Assembly (NCBI RefSeq): GCF_000955975.1 | Contig: NZ_JYJF01000046.1 | Coordinates: 1-49,129 of the forward strand | DNA from: Saccharothrix sp. ST-888 | GTDB taxonomy: Bacteria > Actinomycetota > Actinomycetes > Streptomycetales > Streptomycetaceae | Direction: 5' to 3' | Length of the DNA stretch: 49,129 nucleotides | In this document: positions 8,814 to 17,200 of the stretch, in pieces | Layout of the letters: every line of letters begins with the position of its first letter | How positions within the stretch are numbered: position 1 is the stretch's first letter | Made by a program: the position numbers and the translations under genes | The notes under the pieces: generated by a model | The model's database searches: none | What the model was told of the DNA's origin: nothing | Seen by the model: the letters and a program-made list of their open reading frames with translations, nothing else

Positions 8814-9908
8814 GTGACAGCCACTGCACCGACCGCCCAGGCAGAAGCCCGTCCGCTGGGCCTGGCCGTGGTCGGGGCCGGCTACTGGGGGCCGAACCTG
8901 GTGCGCAACTTCCAGGCGTCGGAGGAGTTCCGGCTGCGCTGGGTCTGCGACCTGGACCTGGCCAGGGCCGAGCGGGTGCTGGGCGAGTACTCCACGGTGG
9001 CCGCCACCGACGACTACGCCGCGGTGCTCGCCGACCCCGGGGTGGCGGCGGTCGCCGTCGCCACCCCGGCCGGCACCCACCTCGAGGTGGCGCTGGCCGC
9101 CCTGCGCGCGGGCAAGCACGTCCTGGTGGAGAAGCCGCTCGCGGCCACCGGCGAGGAGGGCAGGCGGCTGGTGGCCGAGGCCGAGCGGCGCGGCCTGGTG
9201 CTGATGTGCGACCACACCTACTGCTACACCCCGGCGGTCAGCCGGATCCGCGAGCTGGTCGGCTCCGGGGAGCTCGGCGACATCCAGTTCTTCGACTCGG
9301 TCCGGATCAACCTCGGGCTGGTCCAGAAGGACGTGGACGTGCTCTGGGACCTCGCGCCGCACGACCTGTCCATCCTGGACGCGGTCCTGCCCGAGGCCGA
9401 CCGGCCGGTCGCGGTGGCCGCGCAGGGCGCCGACCCGCTCGGCGTCGGCCGGGCCTGCGTGGCCTACCTGACGCTGCAACTGGCCTCGGGCGCCATCGCG
9501 CACGTGCACGTCAACTGGCTCTCCCCGACCAAGGTGCGCACCACCATGGTCGGCGGCTCCAAGCGCACGGTCATCTGGGACGACCTCAACCCGCAGCAGC
9601 GGATCGCCCTGTTCGACCGGGGCGTGGACCTCGCCACCCCGGAGCAGCTCGGTGACGGCGAGCGCCGCGAGCGGCTGGTCAACTACCGCTCCGGCGACAT
9701 GATCGCGCCCGCGCTCGGCGAGAAGGAGGCCCTGCGCGGGGTGGTGGAGGAGTTCGCCGCCGCCATCCGGCAGGGCCGCGCGCCGCTCACCGACGGCCGT
9801 TCCGGACTGCGGGTCCTGGAGATCCTGGAGGCGGCCGCGCTGAGCCTGGAGCGCGACGGCGCGCTGGTGCCGCTCGCCTCGGCGGACCGCGCGGTCGTGC
9901 CGTGCTGA
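8814..9908 (+). CDS. Gfo/Idh/MocA oxidoreductase, WlbA-like sugar-nucleotide dehydrogenase
   Basis: A 364-residue NAD-dependent dehydrogenase. Rossmann motif G21-A-G-Y-W-G26 (the G-Y-W-G-P-N version seen in WlbA/WbpB, which oxidise C3 of UDP-N-acetyl-hexosaminuronate), E-K-P at 106-108 (catalytic lysine) and W-D-L-A-P-H-D near 178 fit the family. GTG 8814 has AAAGGA about 8 nt upstream. A 26-codon extension to ATG 8736 lies in the loop of a hairpin and is rejected. The next gene, a NeuD-like acetyltransferase, overlaps it by 7 bp, so a modified (acylated) sugar nucleotide is likely made. No DegT/DnrJ aminotransferase lies nearby to complete a 3-amino sugar pathway. Confidence 0.9.
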   Translation: MTATAPTAQAEARPLGLAVVGAGYWGPNLVRNFQASEEFRLRWVCDLDLARAERVLGEYSTVAATDDYAAVLADPGVAAVAVATPAGTHLEVALAALRAGKHVLVEKPLAATGEEGRRLVAEAERRGLVLMCDHTYCYTPAVSRIRELVGSGELGDIQFFDSVRINLGLVQKDVDVLWDLAPHDLSILDAVLPEADRPVAVAAQGADPLGVGRACVAYLTLQLASGAIAHVHVNWLSPTKVRTTMVGGSKRTVIWDDLNPQQRIALFDRGVDLATPEQLGDGERRERLVNYRSGDMIAPALGEKEALRGVVEEFAAAIRQGRAPLTDGRSGLRVLEILEAAALSLERDGALVPLASADRAVVPC

Positions 9909-10597
9909 GGCGGGACCTGGTGATCGTCGGGGCCGGGGGCTTCGGCCGGGAGGCCGCCGAGGCGGCCCGCGCGGCCGGTGACAGCTGGCGGCTGCGCGGC
10001 TTCCTGGACGACAACCCGGCCCTGCACGGCACCGAGGTGGACGGCGTCCCGGTGCTCGGTCCGGCCGAGGCGGTGCACGACCTGCCCGGTGCGCAGGTCG
10101 TCCTGTGTACCGTCAACCCCCGTGTGTACACCAGCCGTTCAGACCTGTTGGAGCGGCTGAAGCTGCCCGAGGACCGGTACGCCACCCTGGTCCACCCCAG
10201 TGCGCAGATCGCCGGCTCCGCCGAACTCGGCCCCGGCAGCGTGCTGCTCGCCCAGGTGGTGATCACCGCGCGGGCCACGGTCGGTGCGCACGTCGCGGTG
10301 ATGCCGCAGACGGTACTCACCCATGACACCGAGGTGGCCGACCTGGCCACGCTGGCCACCGGGGTACGCCTCGGCGGCGGCGTGCGGCTGGAGCGCGGCT
10401 GCTACCTCGGCGCGGGCGCGATGGTCCGCGAGTACACCACGGTCGGCCGGTGGTCGCTGGTCGGCATGGGATCGGTGGTACTGCACGACGTACCTCCGCT
10501 GGAGGTCTGGGCCGGCAACCCGGCCCGGTTCCTCCGGGCGGCGGCTGGGGCGGCGGAGCGGGCAACGGTGCCCGAACCGGTGCCCGGGAGTTCGTAG
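9902..10597 (+). CDS. NeuD/PglD-type sugar O- or N-acetyltransferase
   Basis: A 231-residue left-handed beta-helix acyltransferase with an N-terminal nucleotide-sugar-binding domain (G10-A-G-G-F-G15-R-E) and a C-terminal hexapeptide-repeat region from about residue 100 (I-A-G-S-A-E-L-G-P-G-S-V-L pattern). The histidine in L-T-H-D-T-E-V (about 142) is the likely general base. It uses acetyl-CoA in related enzymes. GTG 9902 overlaps the stop of the dehydrogenase by 7 bp, so the two are coupled. It probably acetylates the sugar nucleotide made by the upstream gene. Confidence 0.88.
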   Translation: MLRRDLVIVGAGGFGREAAEAARAAGDSWRLRGFLDDNPALHGTEVDGVPVLGPAEAVHDLPGAQVVLCTVNPRVYTSRSDLLERLKLPEDRYATLVHPSAQIAGSAELGPGSVLLAQVVITARATVGAHVAVMPQTVLTHDTEVADLATLATGVRLGGGVRLERGCYLGAGAMVREYTTVGRWSLVGMGSVVLHDVPPLEVWAGNPARFLRAAAGAAERATVPEPVPGSS

Positions 10598-10619
10598 GCA
10601 CAGCAGGGGAGCAACGGCA

Positions 10620-13600
10620 ATGAAGAACGGCAGCAGTATGAACACATCCCCACCCAGTCCATCCGTCCGACGCGGCGGCCACGGCACCGGCGGGCTCCTG
10701 CGAGCCCTGCTCGCGGCCGTGCTGCTGCTGGCCTCCGGCGGCCTCGCGGCGCCGGCGGCCCACGCGGCGGGCGACCCGTGCGCCGCACCCGTCACCAACA
10801 AGGTCGCCTGCGAGAACAGCAAGCCGGGCGACCCGATGGAGGACTGGTACTCCCCGAACGCCTGGGGCAGCATCCAGGGCTTCACCACCCACGAGAGCGT
10901 CAAGCCCGGCGACACCGTCCAGTTCAAGGTGCAGTCGCCGGTGCCGTACACGATCGACGTCTACCGCCTCGGCTGGTACCAGGGCAACCGGGCGCGCAGG
11001 ATGCCCAGTTCGCCCACCGCCACGTTCGCGGCCAAGAGCCAGCCCAACTGCCTCTCCGACAGCTCCACCGGACTGGTCGACTGCGGCAACTGGACCGTGA
11101 CCGCCACCTGGACGGTGCCCAGCGACGCCGTCTCCGGCCTCTACATCGCCAACATCTCGCAGACCGACGGCAACGGCCTGATGCCGTACCCGATCGTCGT
11201 CCGGGACGAGAGCAGCCACAGCGACATCGTGGTGCAGACCAGCGACGAGACCTGGCAGGCCTACAACATGTGGGGCGGCCAGAACCTCTACAACGGCTCC
11301 GGGCCCGCGCCCGACGGCCGCGCGTACAAGGTCAGTTACAACCGGCCGCTGGACATCGGCGCCGACAACGGCGTCTACGGCTCCGAGTACGCGATGATCG
11401 CCTGGCTGGAACGCAACGGGTACGACGTCAGCTACCTCTCCGGCATCGACGTCACCACCAAGGGACTGCTGCTGCAGAACCACAAGGTCTTCCTGTCCAA
11501 CGGCCATGACGAGTACTGGAACCAGGCCCAGCGCGACAACGTGACGGCCGCCAAGGCGGCCGGCGTCGACCTCGCCTTCTTCTCCGCCAACGAGATGTTC
11601 TGGCGCACCCGCTTCGAGAACTCCCTCGACGGCTCGGGCACCGCCTACCGCACCATGGTCAGCTACAAGGAGAGCAAGCTCCAGATCCCCGGCGTGGACG
11701 GCGTGCCCGACCCCAGCGGCCAGTGGACCGGCACCTGGATGGACCCGGTCGGCGCCGGACGCGGCGGCGGCAAACCGCAGAACGCCCTGACCGGACAGCT
11801 GTTCCGGGTCAACGGCTACCGCAACGACGCGATGACCGTCCCCGCCCAGTACGCCAAGCTGCGGCTGTGGCGCAACACCTCCATCGCCAACCTGCAACCG
11901 GGGCAGGTCGCCACCTTCCCGACCGGCACCCTCGGCTACGAGTGGGACGTCGACGAGGACAACGGCTCCCGGCCGCCGGGCGCCATCAACCTCTCCTCCA
12001 CCACCGTCTCCATCACCGACGGCACCTACCTGCTGGACAACGGCAACACCTACGGCAACGGCGTCGCCACGCACAGCCCGACCATCTACCGCGACCCGGC
12101 CTCCAAGGCGCTGGTCTTCGGCGCCGGAACGGTCCAGTGGTCCTGGGGCCTGGACACCCTGCACGTGGGCAACACCACCACCGAGGACCCCCGGATGCAG
12201 CAGGCGACCGTCAACCTGCTCGCCGACATGGGCGTCCAGCCGACCACCCTGCAGTCCGGCCTGGTCCGGGCCGACGCCTCCACCGAACTCACCGGACCCA
12301 CCGTCGTGGTGAGCTCGCCGGCCCCGGGCGTCACCGTCCCGGTGCAGAAGCCCGTCACCGTCACCGGCACCGCCGCCGACCTCGGCGGCGGCCAGGTCGC
12401 CCGGGTCGAGGTGTCCGTCGACGGGGGCAGCACCTGGAAGGGCGCCACCGGCCTCGCCAGCTGGAGCTACACCTGGACGCCGCTGACCCAGGGCGCCGCC
12501 CGGATCCAGGTCCGCGGCATCAACGACTCCGTCAACACCGGGACGGTCGCCACCGTCGACCTGACCGTCGGCCCGCAGCAGTGCCCCTGCACCATCTGGC
12601 CCAGCTCGGCCACCCCGGCCCACGTCGACTCCGGTGACGCCGGGGCGATCGAACTCGGCACCAAGTTCCGCACCACCACCAACGGCGCCATCACCGGCGT
12701 GCGGTTCTACAAGTCCGCGCTGAACACCGGCACCCACACCGGCAGCCTGTGGAGCACCGACGGAACCCGCCTGGCCACCGGCACCTTCACCGGCGAGAGC
12801 GCCTCCGGCTGGCAGCAGCTGACCTTCGCCACGCCCGTCCCGGTCAAGGCCAACACCACCTACATCGCCTCCTACTACGCCCCCAACGGCCACTACTCCT
12901 ACGACGACGGCTACTTCACCAGCCAGGGCGCCGGAATCGACCCGATCAAGGCCCTGATGGCCGGAGCCGACGGCGACAACTCGGTCTACCGCTACAACAC
13001 CGGCGGCGGCTTCCCGACCTCCAGCTACCACGACTCCAACTACTGGGTGGACGCCGTCCTCGACACCTCGGTGGACACCGTCACCCCGCCGGCCGTCACC
13101 GCCGCCACGCCCGCCAACGGCGCCGCCGGAGTCGCCATCACCGCGACCCCGACCGCCACCTTCAACCACACCATCGACACCGGCACCCTCAGGTTCACCC
13201 TGACCGGCCCCGGCGGCACCCCGGTCACCGCGACCGTCGGATACGACTCCGCGACCGCCACCGCCACGCTGCGCCCCAACGGGCAGCTGGCGCTGAACAC
13301 CGCGTACACGGCCACCGTGCAGGCCGGCGACCCGTGGGGCAACCCGATGAGCGGGCCCAGGACCTGGACCTTCACCACCAACGCCACCCCGCCCGCAGTC
13401 ACCTGCCCCTGCTCGCTGTGGAACTCCACCGCGGCACCGGCCAGCCTCGACTCGGGCGACGGCACGGCCGTCGAGGTGGGCACCCGGTTCAGCTCCACGC
13501 TGGACGGCTGGATCACCGGCGTGCGGTTCTACAAGTCGGTCGCCAACACCGGTACCCACACCGCGACGCTGTGGAGCAACTCCGGCACCCAGCTCGCCAC

Positions 13601-14084
13601 CGGGACCGTCAGCGGCGAGAGCGCCTCAGGCTGGCAGCAGCTCAACTTCGCCACCCCGGTGGCGATCACCGCCAACACCACCTACCTGGTCTCGTACTAC
13701 GCGCCGAAGGGCCACTACTCCGCCAGCAACGGCTACCTCGCGGCGGGCTACTCGGCGTACCCGCTGCGGGCCGCCGCCGACGGCCCCGGCAGCGCCAACG
13801 GCGTCTACCGGTACGGCTCCAGCGGCTTCCCGACCAGTACCTTCAACTCCACCAACTACTGGGTCGACCCGGTCTTCACCAACGTCCGGCCGGCCGCCGC
13901 GGCCCAGACCACCTCCCTGCAGCTCGCCCTGCCGCTGAAGCCGGTGACGGACCTCCTCAGCGGAATCCTGAACGGCCTGCTGGGCAAGGCCAACGGGCCC
14001 AGGACGGCGACCCCGGGCCGCGAGCCCGTGCCGCTCGCCCCGCCCTCCGCCGCGGCCTCCGCGGCGGCGCGCCGCTCCGGGTGA
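10620..14084 (+). CDS. Secreted multidomain protein: DMFase-like domain, Ig-like domains and two DUF4082 domains
   Basis: A 1154-residue secreted protein. A signal peptide ends near A-H-A-A (about residue 50). Residues about 60-547 resemble the C-terminal domain of the N,N-dimethylformamidase large subunit (DMFA2_C), with conserved features such as Y-R-L-G-W-Y and N-G-H-D-E-Y-W. Residues 559-650 are a Big_7-like Ig domain. DUF4082 copies at about 655-815 and 930-1087 share the G-V-R-F-Y-K-S and G-E-S-A-S-G-W-Q-Q motifs and flank an SbsA-like Ig domain (820-920). The tail is Ala/Pro-rich. ATG 10620 has GGGGAGC upstream; ATG 10638 is an alternative. DUF4082 looks like a carbohydrate-binding sandwich, so it probably acts on or binds the exported polymer. 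Substrate unknown. Confidence 0.88.
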   Translation: MKNGSSMNTSPPSPSVRRGGHGTGGLLRALLAAVLLLASGGLAAPAAHAAGDPCAAPVTNKVACENSKPGDPMEDWYSPNAWGSIQGFTTHESVKPGDTVQFKVQSPVPYTIDVYRLGWYQGNRARRMPSSPTATFAAKSQPNCLSDSSTGLVDCGNWTVTATWTVPSDAVSGLYIANISQTDGNGLMPYPIVVRDESSHSDIVVQTSDETWQAYNMWGGQNLYNGSGPAPDGRAYKVSYNRPLDIGADNGVYGSEYAMIAWLERNGYDVSYLSGIDVTTKGLLLQNHKVFLSNGHDEYWNQAQRDNVTAAKAAGVDLAFFSANEMFWRTRFENSLDGSGTAYRTMVSYKESKLQIPGVDGVPDPSGQWTGTWMDPVGAGRGGGKPQNALTGQLFRVNGYRNDAMTVPAQYAKLRLWRNTSIANLQPGQVATFPTGTLGYEWDVDEDNGSRPPGAINLSSTTVSITDGTYLLDNGNTYGNGVATHSPTIYRDPASKALVFGAGTVQWSWGLDTLHVGNTTTEDPRMQQATVNLLADMGVQPTTLQSGLVRADASTELTGPTVVVSSPAPGVTVPVQKPVTVTGTAADLGGGQVARVEVSVDGGSTWKGATGLASWSYTWTPLTQGAARIQVRGINDSVNTGTVATVDLTVGPQQCPCTIWPSSATPAHVDSGDAGAIELGTKFRTTTNGAITGVRFYKSALNTGTHTGSLWSTDGTRLATGTFTGESASGWQQLTFATPVPVKANTTYIASYYAPNGHYSYDDGYFTSQGAGIDPIKALMAGADGDNSVYRYNTGGGFPTSSYHDSNYWVDAVLDTSVDTVTPPAVTAATPANGAAGVAITATPTATFNHTIDTGTLRFTLTGPGGTPVTATVGYDSATATATLRPNGQLALNTAYTATVQAGDPWGNPMSGPRTWTFTTNATPPAVTCPCSLWNSTAAPASLDSGDGTAVEVGTRFSSTLDGWITGVRFYKSVANTGTHTATLWSNSGTQLATGTVSGESASGWQQLNFATPVAITANTTYLVSYYAPKGHYSASNGYLAAGYSAYPLRAAADGPGSANGVYRYGSSGFPTSTFNSTNYWVDPVFTNVRPAAAAQTTSLQLALPLKPVTDLLSGILNGLLGKANGPRTATPGREPVPLAPPSAAASAAARRSG

Positions 14085-14099
14085 CACCTGCCCGGCCCG

Positions 14100-14129
14100 G
14101 GCCGGCCCCGCCACCCGGCGGGACCGGCC
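14100..14129 (+). terminator. GC-rich hairpin after the DUF4082 gene
   Basis: Two 13-nt arms (14100-14112 and 14117-14129) pair with one mismatch around an ACCC loop. It lies between the DUF4082 stop and the GT2 ribosome binding site. There is no T-tail, as is common in Streptomyces. It may be a partial terminator within the cluster. Confidence 0.5.
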
Positions 14130-14170
14130 CCCCGGTTCCGACCCCTCGACCGCGAAAGGACAACAGCGCA

Positions 14171-15217
14171 GTGAGCACCGTGAGCGTGGTCATCCCGTGC
14201 TACAGGTACGGGCACTATCTCGCCGACTGCGTGAGCAGCGTGCTGGACGAGCAACCCGGCGTCGACGTCCGGGTGCTGATCATCGACGACGCCTCGCCGG
14301 ACGACTCCGCCGAGGTCGCCCGGCGGCTGGCCGCCACCGACCCCCGGATCGAGGTCCGGGTGCACGAGACCAACAAGGGGCACATCGCCACCTACAACGA
14401 GGGCCTGCTGGAGTGGGCCGACGGCGACTACACCGTCCTGCTCTCGGCCGACGACCGGCTCACCCCCGGTGCGCTGACCCGCGCCGCGGCCCTGCTGGAC
14501 GCCAACCCCCGCGTCGGCTTCGTCTACGGCCACCCCATCCACTTCCAGCACGGCACACCGCTGCCGCCCGCCCGCACCCGGCTGCGCGGCACCTCCGTCT
14601 TCCCGGGCGGGTGGTGGCTGGAGCGGCGCTTCAAGGAGGCGCACGGCTGCATCACCTCGCCCGAGGTGGTCGTCCGCACCTCGCTGCAGAAGGAGGTCGG
14701 CGGCTACGACCCGAAGCTGCCGCACGCCGGGGACATCGAGATGTGGATGCGGCTCGCCGCGCGCGGCGACGTCGGCTACGTCAAGGGCGTCGACCAGGCG
14801 TACTACCGCCGGCACGGCGAGAACATGTCCGCCACCGAGTTCGGCGGCCAGATGGACGACCTGCGGCAGTGCAAGACCGCCTACGACTCGGTGATCGCCA
14901 AGTGCGGCGACCGCATCCCCGACGCCCGCCGGCTCGCCGACGCCGTCAACCGCAAGCTCGCCCGCTTCGCCCTGCGGCGCGCCGTCCGCGCCTACGACCG
15001 GGGCCGCACCCGCGAGGTTCCCGAGGCCGAACTCCTCGCCTTCGCCGCCGAGTGCTGGCCCGGCTACCGCACCCTGCCGGAGTACCACGGCCTCCGGCTG
15101 CGCCGCCGGATCGGACCCCGGGCGATGCCGTACCTGCAACCGCTGGTGCTCACCGCCGTGGTGGCCAAGGGACGCGAGTGGCTCTGGTGGAAGTCCTGGC
15201 GCCTGCGGGGAATCTAA
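14171..15217 (+). CDS. Family 2 glycosyltransferase
   Basis: A 348-residue GT-A enzyme. V-V-I-P-C-Y-R-Y-G (about 5-13), I-D-D-A-S-P-D-D (about 37-44) and the L-S-A-D-D-R metal site (about 91-96) are clear, followed by H-A-G-D-I-E-M-W-M-R-L (the E-D/D-x-E catalytic-base region). The C-terminal 100 residues are basic and helical, perhaps membrane-associating. GTG 14171 follows AAAGGAC at 14155-14161. It probably extends the lipid-linked repeat unit. Donor unknown. Confidence 0.9.
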   Translation: MSTVSVVIPCYRYGHYLADCVSSVLDEQPGVDVRVLIIDDASPDDSAEVARRLAATDPRIEVRVHETNKGHIATYNEGLLEWADGDYTVLLSADDRLTPGALTRAAALLDANPRVGFVYGHPIHFQHGTPLPPARTRLRGTSVFPGGWWLERRFKEAHGCITSPEVVVRTSLQKEVGGYDPKLPHAGDIEMWMRLAARGDVGYVKGVDQAYYRRHGENMSATEFGGQMDDLRQCKTAYDSVIAKCGDRIPDARRLADAVNRKLARFALRRAVRAYDRGRTREVPEAELLAFAAECWPGYRTLPEYHGLRLRRRIGPRAMPYLQPLVLTAVVAKGREWLWWKSWRLRGI

Positions 15218-15276
15218 GGGCCACCGAGAGACGGGTTCCCCGCGCCCCCGGATAGTGCGAGTCAAGGAGAGCGAGC

Positions 15277-16257
15277 ATGTTCAACAATCTGGTGAACCGT
15301 CACGACGTCTACCGGGTCGGCCGGAAGCTGCGGCGGGGACAGCTCGACCGGCTGGTGTCCAAGGTGCGGATCCGCGGTACGGAACGGGTGGTCACCCACT
15401 GGTCCGCCGTCGACCCCTCGCTCCAGGAGTGGTGGGCGATACCCGCCGTCGTCCGCCGGTGGAACACCTTCGCCAGCGGCGACCCCGAGACCGGGTTCCC
15501 GCAGTACGTCGCCGACAAGTGGCTGGCCGGCCGCACCGGCCTGCGCGCCCTGTCGCTCGGCTGCGGCACCGGAGGCAACGAGGTCATCTGGGCCCGCCTC
15601 GGCGTCTTCGAGCACATCACCGGTATCGACATCTCCCCGGACCGGATCGCCTACGCCACCGTCCAGGCCAAGGAGCTCGGCCTGGACGACGTGCTCGGCT
15701 TCCGCACCGCCGACGTCCGCGACCTGCTGCGCGCGGGGGAGACGTACGACATCGTGCTCGGCCTCCAGTCGCTGCACCACTTCGACCGGCTCGACGACAC
15801 CATGGACCGGATCGCCGGACTGCTGAACCCCGGCGGGCTGCTGGTCGTGGACGAGTTCGTCGGCCCCACCAGGTTCCAGTGGACCAGCGGGCAGCTGCGA
15901 GCGGTGGACCAGCTGCTCGGCCACCTCCCGCCCGAGCGGCGCAGGCTGGCCGACGGGCGGCTCAAGCGGCGGGCCGTACGGCCGAGTCTGCTGTCGATGC
16001 GGCTGGACGACCCCTCGGAGGCCGTCGACGCGGACCGGCTGCTGCCCGCGCTGCGCAGCCGCTACCGGGTCCTGGAGGAACGCCCCTACGGCGGCACGGT
16101 GCTGCACGTCGCGTTCTCCGGGATCGCGCAGAACTTCCGGGACGGCGGCGAGGCCGAGGCCAGGCTCATCGAACGCTGCTTCGCGGCCGAGGACGCCGTC
16201 CTGCCGCAGCTGGGGCACGACTTCGTGTTCATGGTCTGCGAGCCGAGGCCGGCCTGA
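15277..16257 (+). CDS. Class I SAM-dependent methyltransferase
   Basis: A 326-residue methyltransferase. Motif I L-S-L-G-C-G-T-G-G (92-100), acidic G-I-D-I-S loop (about 116-120), motif II D-I-V-L-G-L-Q-S-L-H-H-F and motif III L-L-N-P-G-G-L-L-V-V-D-E fit the Methyltransf_11/25 group. The C-terminal 110 residues are longer than the core fold and may bind the substrate. ATG 15277 has AAGGAG upstream. It is the last plus-strand gene before a strong palindrome. O-methylation of a sugar in the repeat unit, or of a chain end, is the most likely job. Confidence 0.88.
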   Translation: MFNNLVNRHDVYRVGRKLRRGQLDRLVSKVRIRGTERVVTHWSAVDPSLQEWWAIPAVVRRWNTFASGDPETGFPQYVADKWLAGRTGLRALSLGCGTGGNEVIWARLGVFEHITGIDISPDRIAYATVQAKELGLDDVLGFRTADVRDLLRAGETYDIVLGLQSLHHFDRLDDTMDRIAGLLNPGGLLVVDEFVGPTRFQWTSGQLRAVDQLLGHLPPERRRLADGRLKRRAVRPSLLSMRLDDPSEAVDADRLLPALRSRYRVLEERPYGGTVLHVAFSGIAQNFRDGGEAEARLIERCFAAEDAVLPQLGHDFVFMVCEPRPA

Positions 16258-16284
16258 GACCCGCCGGGCCGGCTGCGCCGCACA

Positions 16285-16326
16285 CCGGTGAGGGCACCGG
16301 ACCGTACGGTCCGGTGCCCTCACCGG
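16285..16326. terminator. Perfect 42-bp palindrome, bidirectional terminator
   Basis: The two 21-nt halves (16285-16305 and 16306-16326) are exact reverse complements. It lies in the 97-bp gap between the convergent methyltransferase (+) and GT2 (-) genes, so it can end transcription from both sides. There is no loop in the DNA form, so the RNA hairpin would open at the central few bases. Confidence 0.85.
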
Positions 16327-16354
16327 CTGTCGGTGACCTCGGCGTCGTCCGGGA

Positions 16355-17200
16355 TCAGGGTCCGGCTGTTCCGGAGCCCGCCGCCCCAAGGTGCCCGGCA
16401 GGTCGGTGTTCGGACCAGCTGGACCAGTAGCTGTCCGGGTTGACCAGATAGCGCACGGTCGGTACGGGCAGGTGTTCGACCCGGTGGGTGCGGCTGTAGC
16501 GGAACACCAACTCCCAGTCCTCGCGCGGGATCACCTGCGGGGGACGGCGGAGCCGGCTGAACCGGAGGGCGCGGGTGCGCCGGGCCACCACCGCGTTGGT
16601 GTCCAGGAAGCCCTCCTCGGCCGCATGCCGCCGGTCGAAGGGAACGGACAGCACATCCATCTCGGTGCCGTCCGGACGCAGCCGCCGCAGCGCCGTGTAG
16701 ACGGCGTCCGGGCCGCCGGGAGCGCTCAACGCCCCGACGGCGCGCTCCAGATGGTCGGGCTCCCACTCGTTGTCGTCGTCCAGGAAGGCGACGTACCGGG
16801 ACGAGCTGAGCCGGATCCCGATGTTGCGCACCACGCCCGCCACCGCCACGTTCCGGGCCAGGCTCACCGCGAACAGCCGTGGATCGTCGGGCAGTTCGGG
16901 CAGCCCGGCGCCGTCGTCCACCACGATCACCACCTGCTCCCGGACGGTCTGCGCCAGCGCCGTGTCCACCGCCCGCCGCAGGCCCTCGGGGCGCCGGTAG
17001 GTCGGGATCACCGTCGCCACCAGCGCCGACGGGCGCCGGCCGAGCTCCGCGGCGAGCCGCCGGACCTCGGCGTCCTCCCGGCGGCGCAGCCCGACGGCCG
17101 TCCAGCTCAGCACCGCCTTGTTACGGGCCTCCATCAGCCGCAGAAAGCCGAAACGCTCGCGCAGCAGCCGCTTGGCCCCGCGCAGCAGCCGTCCCATCAC
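16355..17200 (-). CDS. Family 2 glycosyltransferase
   Basis: A 281-residue GT-A enzyme with a basic, probably membrane-touching N-terminus. V-I-P-T-Y-R-R-P (64-71), V-D-D-G (94-97), the metal-binding D-D-D at 141-143 (F-L-D-D-D-N-E-W) and I-P-R-E-D-W-E-L-V (catalytic ED) are visible. The start is GTG 17200 or ATG 17197; both overlap the stop of the flippase gene, so the two are coupled. It is the last gene of the minus-strand wzz-wzy-wzx-GT set. Confidence 0.9.
   Translation of the reverse strand: MMGRLLRGAKRLLRERFGFLRLMEARNKAVLSWTAVGLRRREDAEVRRLAAELGRRPSALVATVIPTYRRPEGLRRAVDTALAQTVREQVVIVVDDGAGLPELPDDPRLFAVSLARNVAVAGVVRNIGIRLSSSRYVAFLDDDNEWEPDHLERAVGALSAPGGPDAVYTALRRLRPDGTEMDVLSVPFDRRHAAEEGFLDTNAVVARRTRALRFSRLRRPPQVIPREDWELVFRYSRTHRVEHLPVPTVRYLVNPDSYWSSWSEHRPAGHLGAAGSGTAGP

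Noticed and set aside
10317..13559. A 1080-codon open frame on the minus strand opposite the DMFase/DUF4082 gene
   Set aside because: It is a GC-rich antisense shadow: low-complexity Gly/Val/Arg composition, no motifs, and the sense frame has domains and a signal peptide.
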